From Erysipelothrix sp. HDW6C (GTDB taxonomy: Bacteria; Bacillota_I; Bacilli_A; Erysipelotrichales; Erysipelotrichaceae): DNA of 64,000 nucleotides. A program made the translations under genes and the position numbers. Of the stretch, positions 33,141 through 43,025 are shown one piece after another. The notes under the pieces are model-generated. The model made no database searches, was not told the origin of the DNA, and saw nothing but the letters and a program-made list of their open reading frames with translations. The stretch lies in contig NZ_CP049861.1 in assembly GCF_011299615.1 (NCBI RefSeq), forward strand, positions 868,001-932,000. Reading direction: 5' to 3'. The first letter of the stretch is position 1. Each line of letters begins with the position of its first letter.

Positions 33141-33880
33141 TGAGTGTTCTTAAAGTAAGGAATGTTTCCGTAAGTTTCGGTGATAACCCCGTTCTTAACG
33201 ATGTTTCGATTGCGATAGAACACGGAGAAATTGTAAGTATTCTGGGCAGCAGTGGAGTTGGGAAGACAACACTGTTCAACGTTATTTCAGGTCTGTTGCT
33301 CCCCACAAATGGCAGTGTATATTTGGATGGGACTGATATTACCAATCAACCTGGAAATATCAGTTACATGCTCCAAAAAGACTTGTTGTTTGCATACCGT
33401 ACCGTTTTGGATAATGCGACGCTTCCATTGTTAATTAGAGGTTGGGATGAGAAAAAAGCACGTCAGCACGTTCTTGGTTATCTTCCCCAATTTGGACTTG
33501 AGGATACTGCTCAAAAATATCCCCACCAACTCTCGGGTGGGATGCGTCAACGTGTTGCGTTTTTGCGAACCTTTCTCATGGGGAAAGATGTTGCCCTTTT
33601 GGATGAACCATTCAGTGCATTGGATACACTCACAAAAAGTGACATGCACGCATGGTACTTGAAAATGATGGCATCACTCGACCTCACAACATTGTTTATT
33701 ACCCATGATATTGATGAGGCCATATTTTTATCGGATCGTATTCTTATTATGACTGGAAAACCCGGTGAGATAAGCCATGAAATCGTGGTCAATGTGCCAA
33801 GACCACGTATACAATCCTTCTTAATCAGTGAGGATTTCATGCGAATTAAGAAAGAAATCTTCGCAATCTTAAAAAAATAA
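33140..33880 (+). CDS. thiZ: ABC ATPase, thiamine precursor uptake (ThiZ-like)
   Basis: 246 residues, single ABC ATPase domain: Walker A GSSGVGKT (about 35-42), signature LSGGMRQRVAFLRTFL, Walker B VALLDEPFSALD. The GGMRQR signature is typical of nitrate/sulfonate/HMP importers. It completes the ThiXYZ set and is coupled to ThiY by a TAATG junction. Confidence 0.88.
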   Translation: MSVLKVRNVSVSFGDNPVLNDVSIAIEHGEIVSILGSSGVGKTTLFNVISGLLLPTNGSVYLDGTDITNQPGNISYMLQKDLLFAYRTVLDNATLPLLIRGWDEKKARQHVLGYLPQFGLEDTAQKYPHQLSGGMRQRVAFLRTFLMGKDVALLDEPFSALDTLTKSDMHAWYLKMMASLDLTTLFITHDIDEAIFLSDRILIMTGKPGEISHEIVVNVPRPRIQSFLISEDFMRIKKEIFAILKK

Positions 33881-33904
33881 CTCCCGATCACTCGGGAGTT
33901 TTGT
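33879..33904. terminator. Terminator between convergent genes
   Basis: 9-bp stem AACTCCCGA / TCGGGAGTT with a 4-nt loop; T-rich on the plus side, A-rich before it so it can also work on the minus strand. Confidence 0.85.
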
Positions 33905-33907
33905 TGT

Positions 33908-34357
33908 TTACTCGGAACCGTATTGCACGGAATTATTAACCATGATAAATAAGATTTCTGCATCAACACTTGAACCATTCCATAAGAAGATAAGTTTGCT
34001 AATGTTAGGACGTCCACGTCCAACACCTTCTTTAATAATAACTGCGACCTTGTTGGGTCCTTCCTGTTTGACAATCCAATTACCTGTATTGGATGCATCG
34101 AAACCGTATGCTGCGAAAGTTTGAATAATGTAATCGTCTTGTGAGAGACTTACTTCTTCGACAGGTGTTTCCACAGGTTGTTCAACCGGTTGTTCTACTG
34201 GTTTTTCTACAACGACAGGTTTCTCTTCCGTGACAGGTGTTTGTGCAACATCTGCTGTCTCGTTTTGTTTGTTTTCGTCAGTTTTGGGTTCATCTTTTGC
34301 ACCACAAGCGGTTAATGCAAGCATCAACACAACTGACAGTACTATGCGTTTCTTCAT
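33908..34357 (-). CDS. Lipoprotein with Pro-Val-Glu repeats
   Basis: 149 residues. Signal peptide with lipobox LTACG (Cys near 18), an acidic stretch, then a low-complexity linker of tandem VEKPVEQPVEQPVETPVEE units (about 48-70). A globular C-terminal domain of about 75 residues is not recognised. The Pro/Val/Glu linker probably spans part of the cell wall. ATG 34357 has an ideal GGAGG; the frame opens earlier without one. Confidence 0.75.
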   Translation of the reverse strand: MKKRIVLSVVLMLALTACGAKDEPKTDENKQNETADVAQTPVTEEKPVVVEKPVEQPVEQPVETPVEEVSLSQDDYIIQTFAAYGFDASNTGNWIVKQEGPNKVAVIIKEGVGRGRPNISKLIFLWNGSSVDAEILFIMVNNSVQYGSE

Positions 34358-34524
34358 AGTAGCCCTCCTTCCAAAATGTGTAGCCCTGGACATAGGTAAA
34401 CTATGATTCGACCGGATATACCATATCACATTAAAATAAAAAGAGTTCAAAATGGCTTAAGATGTTCTAAAAATGTCATGACTTTATCAATTATGATATG
34501 ATGAGACAAAAGGGAGTTTTAAAA

Positions 34525-35082
34525 ATGACAAAAAGATGTACTTGGGCTGAGCATAGCGAGAATGAAATTGCATATCACGACTCTGAATGGGGCGTCCCCA
34601 ATCATGATGATCGTTACCTGTTTGAAATGTTGATGTTGGAAGGACAACAGTCCGGTTTGAGTTGGTCGACAATCCTCAACAAACGCGAAACAATGCGCGC
34701 CGCATATGCGAATTTTGATCCGTATTTGCTCGCGGAATACGACGCTGAAAAGGTCGAAACATTACTTTTGAATCCTGGGATCATTCGTCACCGTTTGAAG
34801 ATTGAGGCCATTATCAATAATGCCAAAGCGTATGTGAATATGATTCAAGATCATGAAAGCTTGGATGTGTTTCTCTGGCGTTATGTTGATGATGCGCCGA
34901 TTGTGAATCATTATGCTTCGATGTCCGATGTTCCCGCGTCTTCAGAATTATCGACGCAAATCAGCAAAGATCTTAAGAAACTTGGTTTTAAGTTTGTTGG
35001 TCCCACAACGGTCTACGCATTTATGCAAGCCGTAGGCATGGTTGATGACCATATGGATGATTGTTTTAAGAAGACGAAATAG
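34525..35082 (+). CDS. tag: DNA-3-methyladenine glycosylase I
   Basis: 185 residues. Tag hallmarks: RCTWAEHSENEIAYHDSEWGVP (N-terminal Cys and the YHDxEWG motif), LEGQQSGLSWSTILNKRE, and the C-terminal FKFVGPTTVYAFMQAVGMVDDH including zinc-binding residues. It excises 3-methyladenine from alkylated DNA. Monocistronic, with AAAGGGAG ahead of ATG 34525 and a terminator behind. A second alkylation-repair gene (AlkD-like) lies at 21.8 kb. Confidence 0.95.
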   Translation: MTKRCTWAEHSENEIAYHDSEWGVPNHDDRYLFEMLMLEGQQSGLSWSTILNKRETMRAAYANFDPYLLAEYDAEKVETLLLNPGIIRHRLKIEAIINNAKAYVNMIQDHESLDVFLWRYVDDAPIVNHYASMSDVPASSELSTQISKDLKKLGFKFVGPTTVYAFMQAVGMVDDHMDDCFKKTK

Positions 35083-35109
35083 CACGCTCAGTAGAGTGTG
35101 TTATTTTTT
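35081..35109 (+). terminator. Rho-independent terminator
   Basis: 9-bp stem with G-T pairs (AGCACGCTC / GAGTGTGTT), 4-nt loop and a run of T. Confidence 0.8.
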
Positions 35110-35231
35110 TAAAACCATAAATTGATTTTCTTGGTAATTTCATACGATTCCACACCGCTTTGATGTTGTTTGCAAAGGGATTTTGATACAATGATAGTAC
35201 AAGGGGCTAACGCCTCAAAATAGGAGGTAGT

Positions 35232-36563
35232 ATGGATTTAAGAAAAAAAGTAGAAGACGTATTTGCAGATTATCAAAAAGATCTCGGTCGTCTGGTTTCT
35301 ATTGGAAGTGTGCTTACCGATGATGGTGTAAAACCATTTGGTAAAAACGTCCAACTTGCTTTAGAAGAAGTGCTTAAGATTTCTAAAGAACTAGGTTTCA
35401 CAACCTACATCGATCCCGATGGATACTATGGCTATGCAGAAATTGGTACCGGTGGGGAAATGTTTGGTGTGTTGGGTCACATGGACGTTGTGCCTCCTGG
35501 AAGCTTGGATTCATGGGAAACCAATCCCTTTGAATTGGTAGAGAAAGATGGCTTCTTAATTGGTCGTGGTTCATCGGATGATAAAGGACCAACACTCGCA
35601 GCAATGTATGCATTGAAAATTCTGCTTGATGAAGGTAAAAAGCTCAATCAAAGAGTGCGTTTCATTTTTGGTACGGATGAAGAGTCGTTGTGGCGTTGCA
35701 TGAAAGCGTATGTTGCGAAAGAAGAACTCCCAACAAAAGGTTTCACTCCTGACTCAGGATTCCCACTAATTTATGCCGAAAAAGGTCTTATTGAATATAC
35801 TTTAACATCGCATGAAATGAGTGATGTACGCCTTGAAGGTGGTGGTGCGTTGAACGCTGTACCGGCTCAAGCAACGACAGATTTTGATGAAGCAGTTGCG
35901 AAAGCATTGGATGAACTTGGTTATGAGTATACAGTGAATGGCAAGGACCTAACGGTCATTGGCTTGGCAATTCATGCTAAGGATTCCGATCGCGGTAAAA
36001 ATGCGATTGTCTATCTCGCTGAAGCATTGCACAAAGCAGGGAAAACAAATGACATGATTCGATTCATTGTAGAAAAGATGAGCAACCCCAATGGGACGCT
36101 AATTTACGGTGAAGTTTCTGATGAGGTATCGGGAAAACTCATGTTTAATGTTGGGAAAGCTGAATTCCGTGAAAATATGCAAGAAATTGGAATTGATATT
36201 CGCTTCCCCGTAACATTCCCAGTTGAAACAGTGGAAGAGAAACTAAAAGCTGAAGCTCACAAATATGAAGTTGTTGTGGAGCGTTTTGATTACTTAAAAT
36301 CAATTTATATGGAAAAGGATTCTCCGTATATTAAACAATTAATGAAAGCATATCAAGATGTAACAGGCGACCTTGAATCACAACCAATTACCAGTGGGGG
36401 TGCAACCTATGCACGCGCAATGGATAATGTTGTTGCCTTTGGAGCGTTGTTACCTACAGGACTTAAGACAGAACACCAACCCAACGAACGTATTAGCATT
36501 GCGGATATGAAGGTTGCAATGACTGTCTATGCTGAGGCCTTCTTGAATATTGTGGTAGGATAA
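35232..36563 (+). CDS. M20 family dipeptidase (PepV/Sapep-like)
   Basis: 443 residues with the PepV/Sapep layout. Zinc motifs: GVLGHMDVVPPG, GRGSSDDKGPTLAAMYAL, FGTDEESLW, and TPDSGFPLIYAEKG; a lid/dimer insert sits in the middle and the final metal His is in LKTEHQPNERI. It is a cytoplasmic dipeptidase of broad specificity. The next gene is a YfcC-type transporter 5 nt away, so uptake of dipeptides or related compounds followed by hydrolysis is plausible. AGGAGG ribosome binding site. Confidence 0.9.
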   Translation: MDLRKKVEDVFADYQKDLGRLVSIGSVLTDDGVKPFGKNVQLALEEVLKISKELGFTTYIDPDGYYGYAEIGTGGEMFGVLGHMDVVPPGSLDSWETNPFELVEKDGFLIGRGSSDDKGPTLAAMYALKILLDEGKKLNQRVRFIFGTDEESLWRCMKAYVAKEELPTKGFTPDSGFPLIYAEKGLIEYTLTSHEMSDVRLEGGGALNAVPAQATTDFDEAVAKALDELGYEYTVNGKDLTVIGLAIHAKDSDRGKNAIVYLAEALHKAGKTNDMIRFIVEKMSNPNGTLIYGEVSDEVSGKLMFNVGKAEFRENMQEIGIDIRFPVTFPVETVEEKLKAEAHKYEVVVERFDYLKSIYMEKDSPYIKQLMKAYQDVTGDLESQPITSGGATYARAMDNVVAFGALLPTGLKTEHQPNERISIADMKVAMTVYAEAFLNIVVG

Positions 36564-36568
36564 AACCT

Positions 36569-38110
36569 ATGACGAAGCGAAAATTTAAGATGCCAAGTTC
36601 GTACACAATTGTCTTTATGGCTCTTGTGATTACGGCGGCTTTGAGTTACTTTATTCCGCAATCAGTCTTTGATAAAGGCACCGGAGAAATTGTATTTGAT
36701 GCAGTTTTTGGAAGTAATGGTGAGGTCCTTCGTGGACAGGGGATGCAACCGTTTGGTTTATGGGATGTGTTGATGGCTCCAATTCAAGGTTTTCAGTCTT
36801 CGAGTGATGTAGCAATTGGTATCCTATCAGCGGGAGGGTTCTTAGCGATTTTAAATCATATTGGAGCCCTTGAAGCTGGAATTGGAAGTCTGCTAAATAA
36901 ATTCAAAGGGAATGTTCTTATTGCGGTCATGATGTTTGTATTTGCAGTTCTTGGAACATCTTTTGGGTTCTGGGAAGAAATCACTGCATTTGCTGTCGTT
37001 ATAATTCCCATGTTTGTCATGGCTGGTTATGATGTCATGACAGGATTGGGCGTTATCTTTGTTGGTGCTACAATTGGTAATATGTCGAGTTTGGTGAATC
37101 CGTTCTCAACCGGTGCTGCAGTAGCGGCTATTGGGAACCCGGATTTATCGATTGGATCGGGAATTGTTCTTCGTTCCATTATCTTCTTGGCACTTTACGT
37201 TGTCGGAACATTCTTGGTCGTTCAATATGCTTCAAAAGTTAAGAAAGATCCAAGCAAATCGGTCATAGCAGGTGATAAAGAGATTAAAACCTTAACAGAT
37301 GCTGGTGAAACATTACCAGAATTTACCACGAAACGAAAATGGTCGGCGCTTGTACTGATTGGTGTAGTCATTGTTATTATTCTTGGATATCTACCGTGGG
37401 CAGATTTGCTGGGCCAAGGTGTCGCAGATATTGTGAACTCACCGTTTACAATGCTTGCTAAAGTTCCTGTATTGGGGAATCTTCTTGGTGCAGCGCATGT
37501 TACACCATTAGGAGAATGGGGATTCAATGAGTTTGCATTCCTCTTCGTCATTGGTGCATTTATTCTGAAAATTATCAATCGCATTCCAGAAATGGAATTC
37601 ATCAATACCTTTATTGCAGGTATGAAAGATCTCTTTGGCGTCGTCGTTGTCTTGGCGATTGCACGTGGGATAGCAATTATTATGGGGAGCTCGACAGAGG
37701 GAATGTCAATAACATTTATTTATTGGATTTCCAATGCGCTTTCGAGTGTACCGTTGTGGGTATTTGGAATCTTCGCAATTGCCGCTTATGTATTGATTGG
37801 TATTTTTCTCCAATCAACCAGTGGTGTTGCAGGAATCTCAATGCCAATCTTGGGAGCTGTAGCAGCTGCACTCTTTACTGCAAGTTCGATAGGAACTGAA
37901 GGCGGACAAATTCTGTTGATATCGGCCTTTGCTGCAGGTGTTAATTTTATGTCGGGAATTTATCCAAGTGCGACCCTGATGGGAACTCTGGAATTAGTGA
38001 ACGTTCCTTATGATAAATACTTGAAATTTGCTTTGAAAATACTATTGGCTTTACTATTTGTTTCAGCAATAATTATAGCAATAGCACCATATATTGGAAT
38101 TGTAAGATAG
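36569..38110 (+). CDS. YfcC/DcuC-family (C4-dicarboxylate carrier superfamily) membrane transporter
   Basis: 513 residues, about 12 hydrophobic helices, of the YfcC branch of the DcuC/AbgT-like superfamily (MPSSYTIVFMALVITAALSYFIPQ at the N-terminus; IFLQSTSGVAGISMPIL and the GINFMSGIYPSATLM-like GVNFMSGIYPSATLM in the late loops). Members exchange amino acids or dipeptides, for example arginine/ornithine relatives; the substrate is unproven. Co-transcribed with an M20 dipeptidase and a GNAT enzyme. Confidence 0.85.
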   Translation: MTKRKFKMPSSYTIVFMALVITAALSYFIPQSVFDKGTGEIVFDAVFGSNGEVLRGQGMQPFGLWDVLMAPIQGFQSSSDVAIGILSAGGFLAILNHIGALEAGIGSLLNKFKGNVLIAVMMFVFAVLGTSFGFWEEITAFAVVIIPMFVMAGYDVMTGLGVIFVGATIGNMSSLVNPFSTGAAVAAIGNPDLSIGSGIVLRSIIFLALYVVGTFLVVQYASKVKKDPSKSVIAGDKEIKTLTDAGETLPEFTTKRKWSALVLIGVVIVIILGYLPWADLLGQGVADIVNSPFTMLAKVPVLGNLLGAAHVTPLGEWGFNEFAFLFVIGAFILKIINRIPEMEFINTFIAGMKDLFGVVVVLAIARGIAIIMGSSTEGMSITFIYWISNALSSVPLWVFGIFAIAAYVLIGIFLQSTSGVAGISMPILGAVAAALFTASSIGTEGGQILLISAFAAGVNFMSGIYPSATLMGTLELVNVPYDKYLKFALKILLALLFVSAIIIAIAPYIGIVR

Positions 38111-38117
38111 GAGAATT

Positions 38118-38621
38118 ATGACGTTAACATTTAAGAAGTTTACACAAGAAGACATTCCGTTTTACTATGGGTGGCGCAATGATCCTGAAGTGGCACAATA
38201 CGACCAAGCAGGGTTCTTACGTCCGATGTCATTCGAAGAAGTTGATGTTTGGAGTCAGCGTATGGTAGAAGGGTTAACCTTTACCATTTGCGCAGATGGT
38301 AACCCAATCGGAACATGCGCATTCATGAATTTGGATGAGCGCAACCGTCATGCTGAATTGGCAATCGTAATTGGCGATAAGAACTACTGGGGACAGGGAC
38401 TCGGAACAGAAGTCATGAAGCAACTTTTAGACTGGGGATTTGAAGGGTTGAATCTCAACCGTCTTTACTTACACGTATTCTCGTTTAACACGCGTGCCAA
38501 AGCACTCTATGAAAAAATGGGCTTTACATTGGAAGGTGTGAAGCGCGAAATGTTGTATCGTGATGGAAAATATCAAGATGTTGATTACTACGGATTACTT
38601 CGTAGTGAATGGAAAAAATAG
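38118..38621 (+). CDS. GNAT N-acetyltransferase, RimJ/RimL type
   Basis: 167 residues. Acetyl-CoA-binding motif A reads IVIGDKNYWGQGLGTEVMKQLLDWGF, followed by LNRLYLHVFSFNTRAKALYEKMGFTLEG. It could acetylate protein N-termini, spermidine or an amino acid. Third gene of the dipeptidase-transporter operon, 7 nt after the transporter, with ribosome binding site AGGAG. Confidence 0.85.
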   Translation: MTLTFKKFTQEDIPFYYGWRNDPEVAQYDQAGFLRPMSFEEVDVWSQRMVEGLTFTICADGNPIGTCAFMNLDERNRHAELAIVIGDKNYWGQGLGTEVMKQLLDWGFEGLNLNRLYLHVFSFNTRAKALYEKMGFTLEGVKREMLYRDGKYQDVDYYGLLRSEWKK

Positions 38622-38640
38622 GTCGCTTCGGCGACCTATT
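38617..38640. terminator. Bidirectional terminator
   Basis: 10-bp perfect stem AATAGGTCGC / GCGACCTATT with a TTCG loop, overlapping the stop codons of both convergent genes. T-run is best on the minus strand. Confidence 0.85.
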
Positions 38641-39448
38641 CTAATATTTGTACTGATATTTCAACAATAAATTCATCGACTGTTTTAACGGTTATTTCAT
38701 TAATGAGTAAGTTTTCATAAAAGTAATCACCAAGTTTCAATTGGTGATTTTTTGCATAATCAACCATGGCTTCGTATCCTTTATATATAGAATCGAAATC
38801 TCCATGGTGCAAGTAGGTCAAATATTTCCCTTTGGGACGCGTAATTGTGTTTGTTGCATCCATCTCTCCCAATACTGTTGCATAGTGGAAGGAATGATTT
38901 CGTGGGTTACCTGCAAAAACATCGTCGCGGTGAATCATTGTACCGATATAATTTACGAAGGTGATGCCATTATCAACACTGAACGCTGTTAATTCGGAAA
39001 GATAGTCTTTGGGGTTGCGTGTGGGTGATTCTTGGCTAATGATCAGAAGCTCTTGATGCGTCTCTTTGATTTGGCAGATGTCGAGTGGTGATTGTTGTGC
39101 AATCTTAATATTATCGAGTGTATGTGTGATAAAATTTTGACTTAACATTAATTTTTGAATGTTCTCTTCAATCATATCCAATCGTTGTGTTAAAATGGAC
39201 GTAAGATGGTCGGGGGAACGATTATCGAGGTAATCTTTGATTTCAGCGAGGGGCATGCCCATGTCGCGTAGGAAAGTAATAACAATAAATGCATAGTATT
39301 GATGGTAAGCATAATAGCGATACCCGTTGTCTTCGACAAACTCGGGTTTGAAGAGATCAATCTCATCATAGTAAAAAAGCACATGTTTGGGGACATTGGC
39401 TAGTTTTGCGAATTGACCTGTTGTGATTTTATCATTTTTTATGTTCAT
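38636..39448 (-). CDS. MerR family regulator with effector domain
   Basis: 270 residues: MerR winged helix (about 8-75; [27 protein letters not shown]), a dimerising coiled coil (80-120) and a C-terminal ligand domain of the GyrI/BmrR type (about 130-270). It is divergent from an ABC exporter pair whose promoter has the 19-bp spacer typical of MerR-activated genes, so it is very likely a multidrug-type activator of that exporter. Confidence 0.88.
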   Translation of the reverse strand: MNIKNDKITTGQFAKLANVPKHVLFYYDEIDLFKPEFVEDNGYRYYAYHQYYAFIVITFLRDMGMPLAEIKDYLDNRSPDHLTSILTQRLDMIEENIQKLMLSQNFITHTLDNIKIAQQSPLDICQIKETHQELLIISQESPTRNPKDYLSELTAFSVDNGITFVNYIGTMIHRDDVFAGNPRNHSFHYATVLGEMDATNTITRPKGKYLTYLHHGDFDSIYKGYEAMVDYAKNHQLKLGDYFYENLLINEITVKTVDEFIVEISVQILE

Positions 39449-39462
39449 TTTGCGTATACTCC

Positions 39463-39493
39463 TTGACTATAAGGTTACTTTATACTTTATTAT
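39463..39493 (+). promoter_or_regulatory. MerR-type promoter of the ABC exporter
   Basis: TTGACT (39463-39468), an unusually long 19-bp spacer, TATTAT (39488-39493). The spacer holds a partial dyad (AAG..TA....TA..CTT). Overlong spacers of this kind are what MerR proteins untwist to activate transcription. Confidence 0.7.
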
Positions 39494-39528
39494 AAATCAG
39501 TTGTGAAAATAAGTATAGGAGGTAGATT

Positions 39529-41274
39529 ATGAAACTAATACTTAAATACATGAAAAAGTATAAGTTACTCTTTATTCTTAATCTCGTCGCGATTTTAGGG
39601 TTTGCAGTTACAGAACTGGGAATTCCAACAATCATGGGACGAATGATTGATGAAGGTATCGGAACAGGGAACTTGGATTTTATTAAATCTCAAGGGTTTA
39701 TTCTGTTAGCTGTTGCATTTGTCGGTGGATTGGGTAACATCTTACTAAACTATACATCCAGCAGGATTGCAACACGCATTACTCGTGATATTCGTGCCGA
39801 CTTATTTAGAAAGTCACAAGAACTATCACATTCGGAATATAATGAATTTGGTGTTTCATCATTGATTACACGTGTATCCAATGATGTTTATCAATTACAA
39901 TTATTTGTACAAATGTTACTACGAATGGGATTAAACAGCCCGATTATGATTTTTGCATCCGCATGGATGATCTTTAATACCAACCAATCGCTTGCGATGG
40001 TTGTTGCCGGAAGTATTCCTTTTATACTTGCTGTTGTTATTTTTGTTGGTATTGTCTCAGGACCAATCAGCCGCAAACAACAACGTCTTATGGATACTTT
40101 GAACCGAATTACCCGGGAAAATATTACCGGAGTTCGGGTTATTCGTGCTTTCCGTAAGGACAAACATGAAACTGCCCGATTTGAAAAAGAGAACCACGAT
40201 TACGCGGATACATCGAAACGTTTATTCGTCATGATGACACGTGTAGAACCAATCTTCTTCTTTATTTTAAATGTTGCGGTTCTATTTATTATGTTCTTTG
40301 CTGCACGCATGATTGATTTGGGTACACTTGAAGTAGGGAACCTCGTAGCATTCTTGGAATACCAATTCCATGCATTGTTCTCATTGCTCATGTTCTCTGT
40401 CGTATTTGTCATGTATCCACGTGCTGCGGTTAGTGCACGTCGTATCCGTGAAGTTCTTGAGAAAGAGCCACTGATTCAAAACCCAGCGAATGGTGTTCAT
40501 GAAGGCAACACACAAACTGAAATCACATTTGAAAATGTTGACTTTGCATATCCAGATGGTGAGGCGAATGTGTTATCGGATATCTCATTTACAGCCCGTC
40601 AAGGTGAAACCGTTGCCTTTATTGGTTCAACGGGAAGTGGAAAATCAACACTGATTAATTTAATTGTTCGTTTCTATGATGTAACCAAGGGTCGAGTTCT
40701 TGTTGATGGGGTCGATGTTCGCGATTATGATTTATACGCATTGCGTGACAAAGTTGGATTCATCCCGCAAAAAGCATTGTTATTTAGTGGAAGTATTTCT
40801 GAAAACATCCGCTATGGTAAACAATTTGCGGATGACCAAGAAATCATTGAAAGTGCAGAACTTGCCGCAGCGCGTGATTTTATTGAAAAGAAACCGGATC
40901 AATACCAAGAGTGGTTAAGTGAAGGTGGATCGAATGTTTCAGGTGGTCAAAAACAACGCCTAAGTATTGCTCGTGCATTGGTACGAAAACCAGACATCTA
41001 TATTTTTGATGATAGTTTCTCAGCACTTGACTATAAGACAGATGCAATGATTCGCAAGAACCTAAAATCTGAAGTCAAGAATTCCATTATGTTAGTCGTA
41101 GCACAACGCATCAGTTCAATTGTTGATGCGGATCAAATTGTGGTTATGAATGAAGGACATATTGTGGGTAAGGGAACACACTTAGAACTTATGAAAACAT
41201 GTCCGATTTATGTCCAAATTGCAGAGTCGCAATTAAGTGAAAAGGAGATGGCAAAATATGAGCAGCTTGCGTAA
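39529..41274 (+). CDS. ABC exporter half-transporter A (degenerate ATP site)
   Basis: 581 residues: six-helix exporter domain (about 10-310), then an ABC ATPase with Walker A GSTGSGKS, signature VSGGQKQRLSIARALV and Walker B IYIFDDSFSALD. The catalytic Glu after Walker B is Asp (FDDS), marking the degenerate site of a heterodimeric exporter like BmrC or TM287. It pairs with the next gene, which it overlaps by 17 nt. Likely multidrug or toxic-compound efflux under MerR control. Confidence 0.92.
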   Translation: MKLILKYMKKYKLLFILNLVAILGFAVTELGIPTIMGRMIDEGIGTGNLDFIKSQGFILLAVAFVGGLGNILLNYTSSRIATRITRDIRADLFRKSQELSHSEYNEFGVSSLITRVSNDVYQLQLFVQMLLRMGLNSPIMIFASAWMIFNTNQSLAMVVAGSIPFILAVVIFVGIVSGPISRKQQRLMDTLNRITRENITGVRVIRAFRKDKHETARFEKENHDYADTSKRLFVMMTRVEPIFFFILNVAVLFIMFFAARMIDLGTLEVGNLVAFLEYQFHALFSLLMFSVVFVMYPRAAVSARRIREVLEKEPLIQNPANGVHEGNTQTEITFENVDFAYPDGEANVLSDISFTARQGETVAFIGSTGSGKSTLINLIVRFYDVTKGRVLVDGVDVRDYDLYALRDKVGFIPQKALLFSGSISENIRYGKQFADDQEIIESAELAAARDFIEKKPDQYQEWLSEGGSNVSGGQKQRLSIARALVRKPDIYIFDDSFSALDYKTDAMIRKNLKSEVKNSIMLVVAQRISSIVDADQIVVMNEGHIVGKGTHLELMKTCPIYVQIAESQLSEKEMAKYEQLA

Positions 41275-43018
41275 AATGTGGCAATTTTTAAAGCCATACC
41301 GATTCAAACTAGGAATTGCAATCTTCTGTATATTTATTGCTGCAGTTTTAACTGCTGCTGCACCAGCAATTGAAGGGATGGGGACATCACAGCTAGCGAG
41401 TGACGTTGAAGCAATTCGCAATGGCGTGGAAGGTGCTCACATTCAATATGATATTATTTGGAATATTATTGTAGTTCTCTTTATTATTTATGTTGTCAAT
41501 GGGTTATCCCGTATGGCAATGCAGTATCTAATCTCAGATGCAATTCAAGCAGCAGTATATGACTTGCGAATGGCTGTCAAAGAAAAAATGACACGTCTTC
41601 CAATTCGCTACTTTGATGAGCACTCGGCAGGAGATTTGATGAGCCGTATGTCGACGGATATTGAAGCACTTTCCGGTGCATTGCAACAATCATTCTCACA
41701 AATTGTAATGTCAATTCTGGGAATTATCTTTGCTGTTATTATGATGTTTGTTATTGATTGGCAGATGGCGTTGGTTGGGGTTACGATTATCCCATTATCC
41801 TACGTACTATCGAAATACATCATCAATCACTCGCAAAAACTCTTTACGATTCAACAACAGTCTCTGGGAGATCTCAATTCAGTTGTTCAAGAAAAATTTA
41901 CAGGTTTCAATGAAATTAAATTGTATAACTATCAGGAAAATGCAATTGCAGATTTCCAAGAAGCAAACAACAAACTTTGCGAAAATGGATTTAAAGCAAA
42001 CTTTATTTCTGGATTAATGAGTCCAAGTGTTTCCTTGTTAACATATATCGTGATCGCGATTGCTGTCTTTATGGGAGCCGTAAAGGTTGCTGAAGGTGCA
42101 ATCGTGGTTGGTGCCTTACAAGCGTTTGTACGCTATATCTGGCAAGTTAATCAGCCACTCGCACAAATCACCCAACTTGCGCCAACAATTCAATCTTCAA
42201 TTGCGGCGATGGATCGTGTCTTTGAATATCTTGATGAAAAAGATGATATCTATGACATTGAGAATCCAGTCGTCATTGAAAATTATGAAGGTGCAGTAAG
42301 TTTTGATCATGTACACTTTGGATACGGAGAAAGGCCCGTTATTCAAGATGTGAGTGTTGAAATTAAACCTGGTGAAATGGTTGCGATTGTCGGTCCAACA
42401 GGCGCAGGTAAGACGACAATCATAAACTTGCTCATGCGTTTCTATGATGTAAACTCAGGGGCCATCCGCATTGACGGCGTCGATATTCGTGACATGCGTC
42501 GTGATGATCTTCGTTCGTTGTTTGGTATGGTATTGCAGGATACATGGCTCTTTAGTGGCAAGATTAAAGACAATATTGCTTATGGTAAACCCAATGCCAG
42601 TGATGAAGAAATCATTGATGCTGCAAAGCGTACCAATGTCCATCACTTTATTACAACTTTACCCAATGGTTATGACATGGAACTGAATGAAGAATCATCC
42701 AACATTTCCAATGGAGAAAAGCAATTGATTACCATTGCACGTGCACTGTTAAGTGATCCACGTATTCTCATTCTTGATGAAGCAACAAGTTCTGTTGATA
42801 CACGACTTGATGCAATGATTCAAGAGGCAATGGCTGAGTTGATGAAAGGTCGAACAAGTTTTGTCATTGCGCACCGATTGTCAACAATTCGAAATGCAGA
42901 TAAGATACTTGTTATGCGTGATGGAAATATCATCGAAACAGGAAATCATGATGAACTGATGGAACAAGGCGGCTTCTATGCTGACTTGTATAACAGCCAG
43001 TTTGCTGACAATGCTTAG
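41258..43018 (+). CDS. ABC exporter half-transporter B (catalytic ATP site)
   Basis: 586 residues: exporter membrane domain (about 15-325) and an ABC ATPase with Walker A GPTGAGKT, Walker B ILILDEATSSVD with the catalytic Glu, and a non-standard signature ISNGEKQLITIARALL in place of LSGGQ. The complementary asymmetry with the partner (degenerate Walker B there, altered signature here) is the expected picture for a BmrCD/TM287-288 heterodimer. ATG 41258 has AAAGGAG ahead. Confidence 0.92.
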   Translation: MSSLRKMWQFLKPYRFKLGIAIFCIFIAAVLTAAAPAIEGMGTSQLASDVEAIRNGVEGAHIQYDIIWNIIVVLFIIYVVNGLSRMAMQYLISDAIQAAVYDLRMAVKEKMTRLPIRYFDEHSAGDLMSRMSTDIEALSGALQQSFSQIVMSILGIIFAVIMMFVIDWQMALVGVTIIPLSYVLSKYIINHSQKLFTIQQQSLGDLNSVVQEKFTGFNEIKLYNYQENAIADFQEANNKLCENGFKANFISGLMSPSVSLLTYIVIAIAVFMGAVKVAEGAIVVGALQAFVRYIWQVNQPLAQITQLAPTIQSSIAAMDRVFEYLDEKDDIYDIENPVVIENYEGAVSFDHVHFGYGERPVIQDVSVEIKPGEMVAIVGPTGAGKTTIINLLMRFYDVNSGAIRIDGVDIRDMRRDDLRSLFGMVLQDTWLFSGKIKDNIAYGKPNASDEEIIDAAKRTNVHHFITTLPNGYDMELNEESSNISNGEKQLITIARALLSDPRILILDEATSSVDTRLDAMIQEAMAELMKGRTSFVIAHRLSTIRNADKILVMRDGNIIETGNHDELMEQGGFYADLYNSQFADNA

Positions 43019-43025
43019 ATAAGTG

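Noticed and set aside
33547-34098. 183-residue frame antisense to the ThiZ-like gene and overlapping the lipoprotein gene
   Set aside because: Overlaps two well supported genes and the terminator between them.
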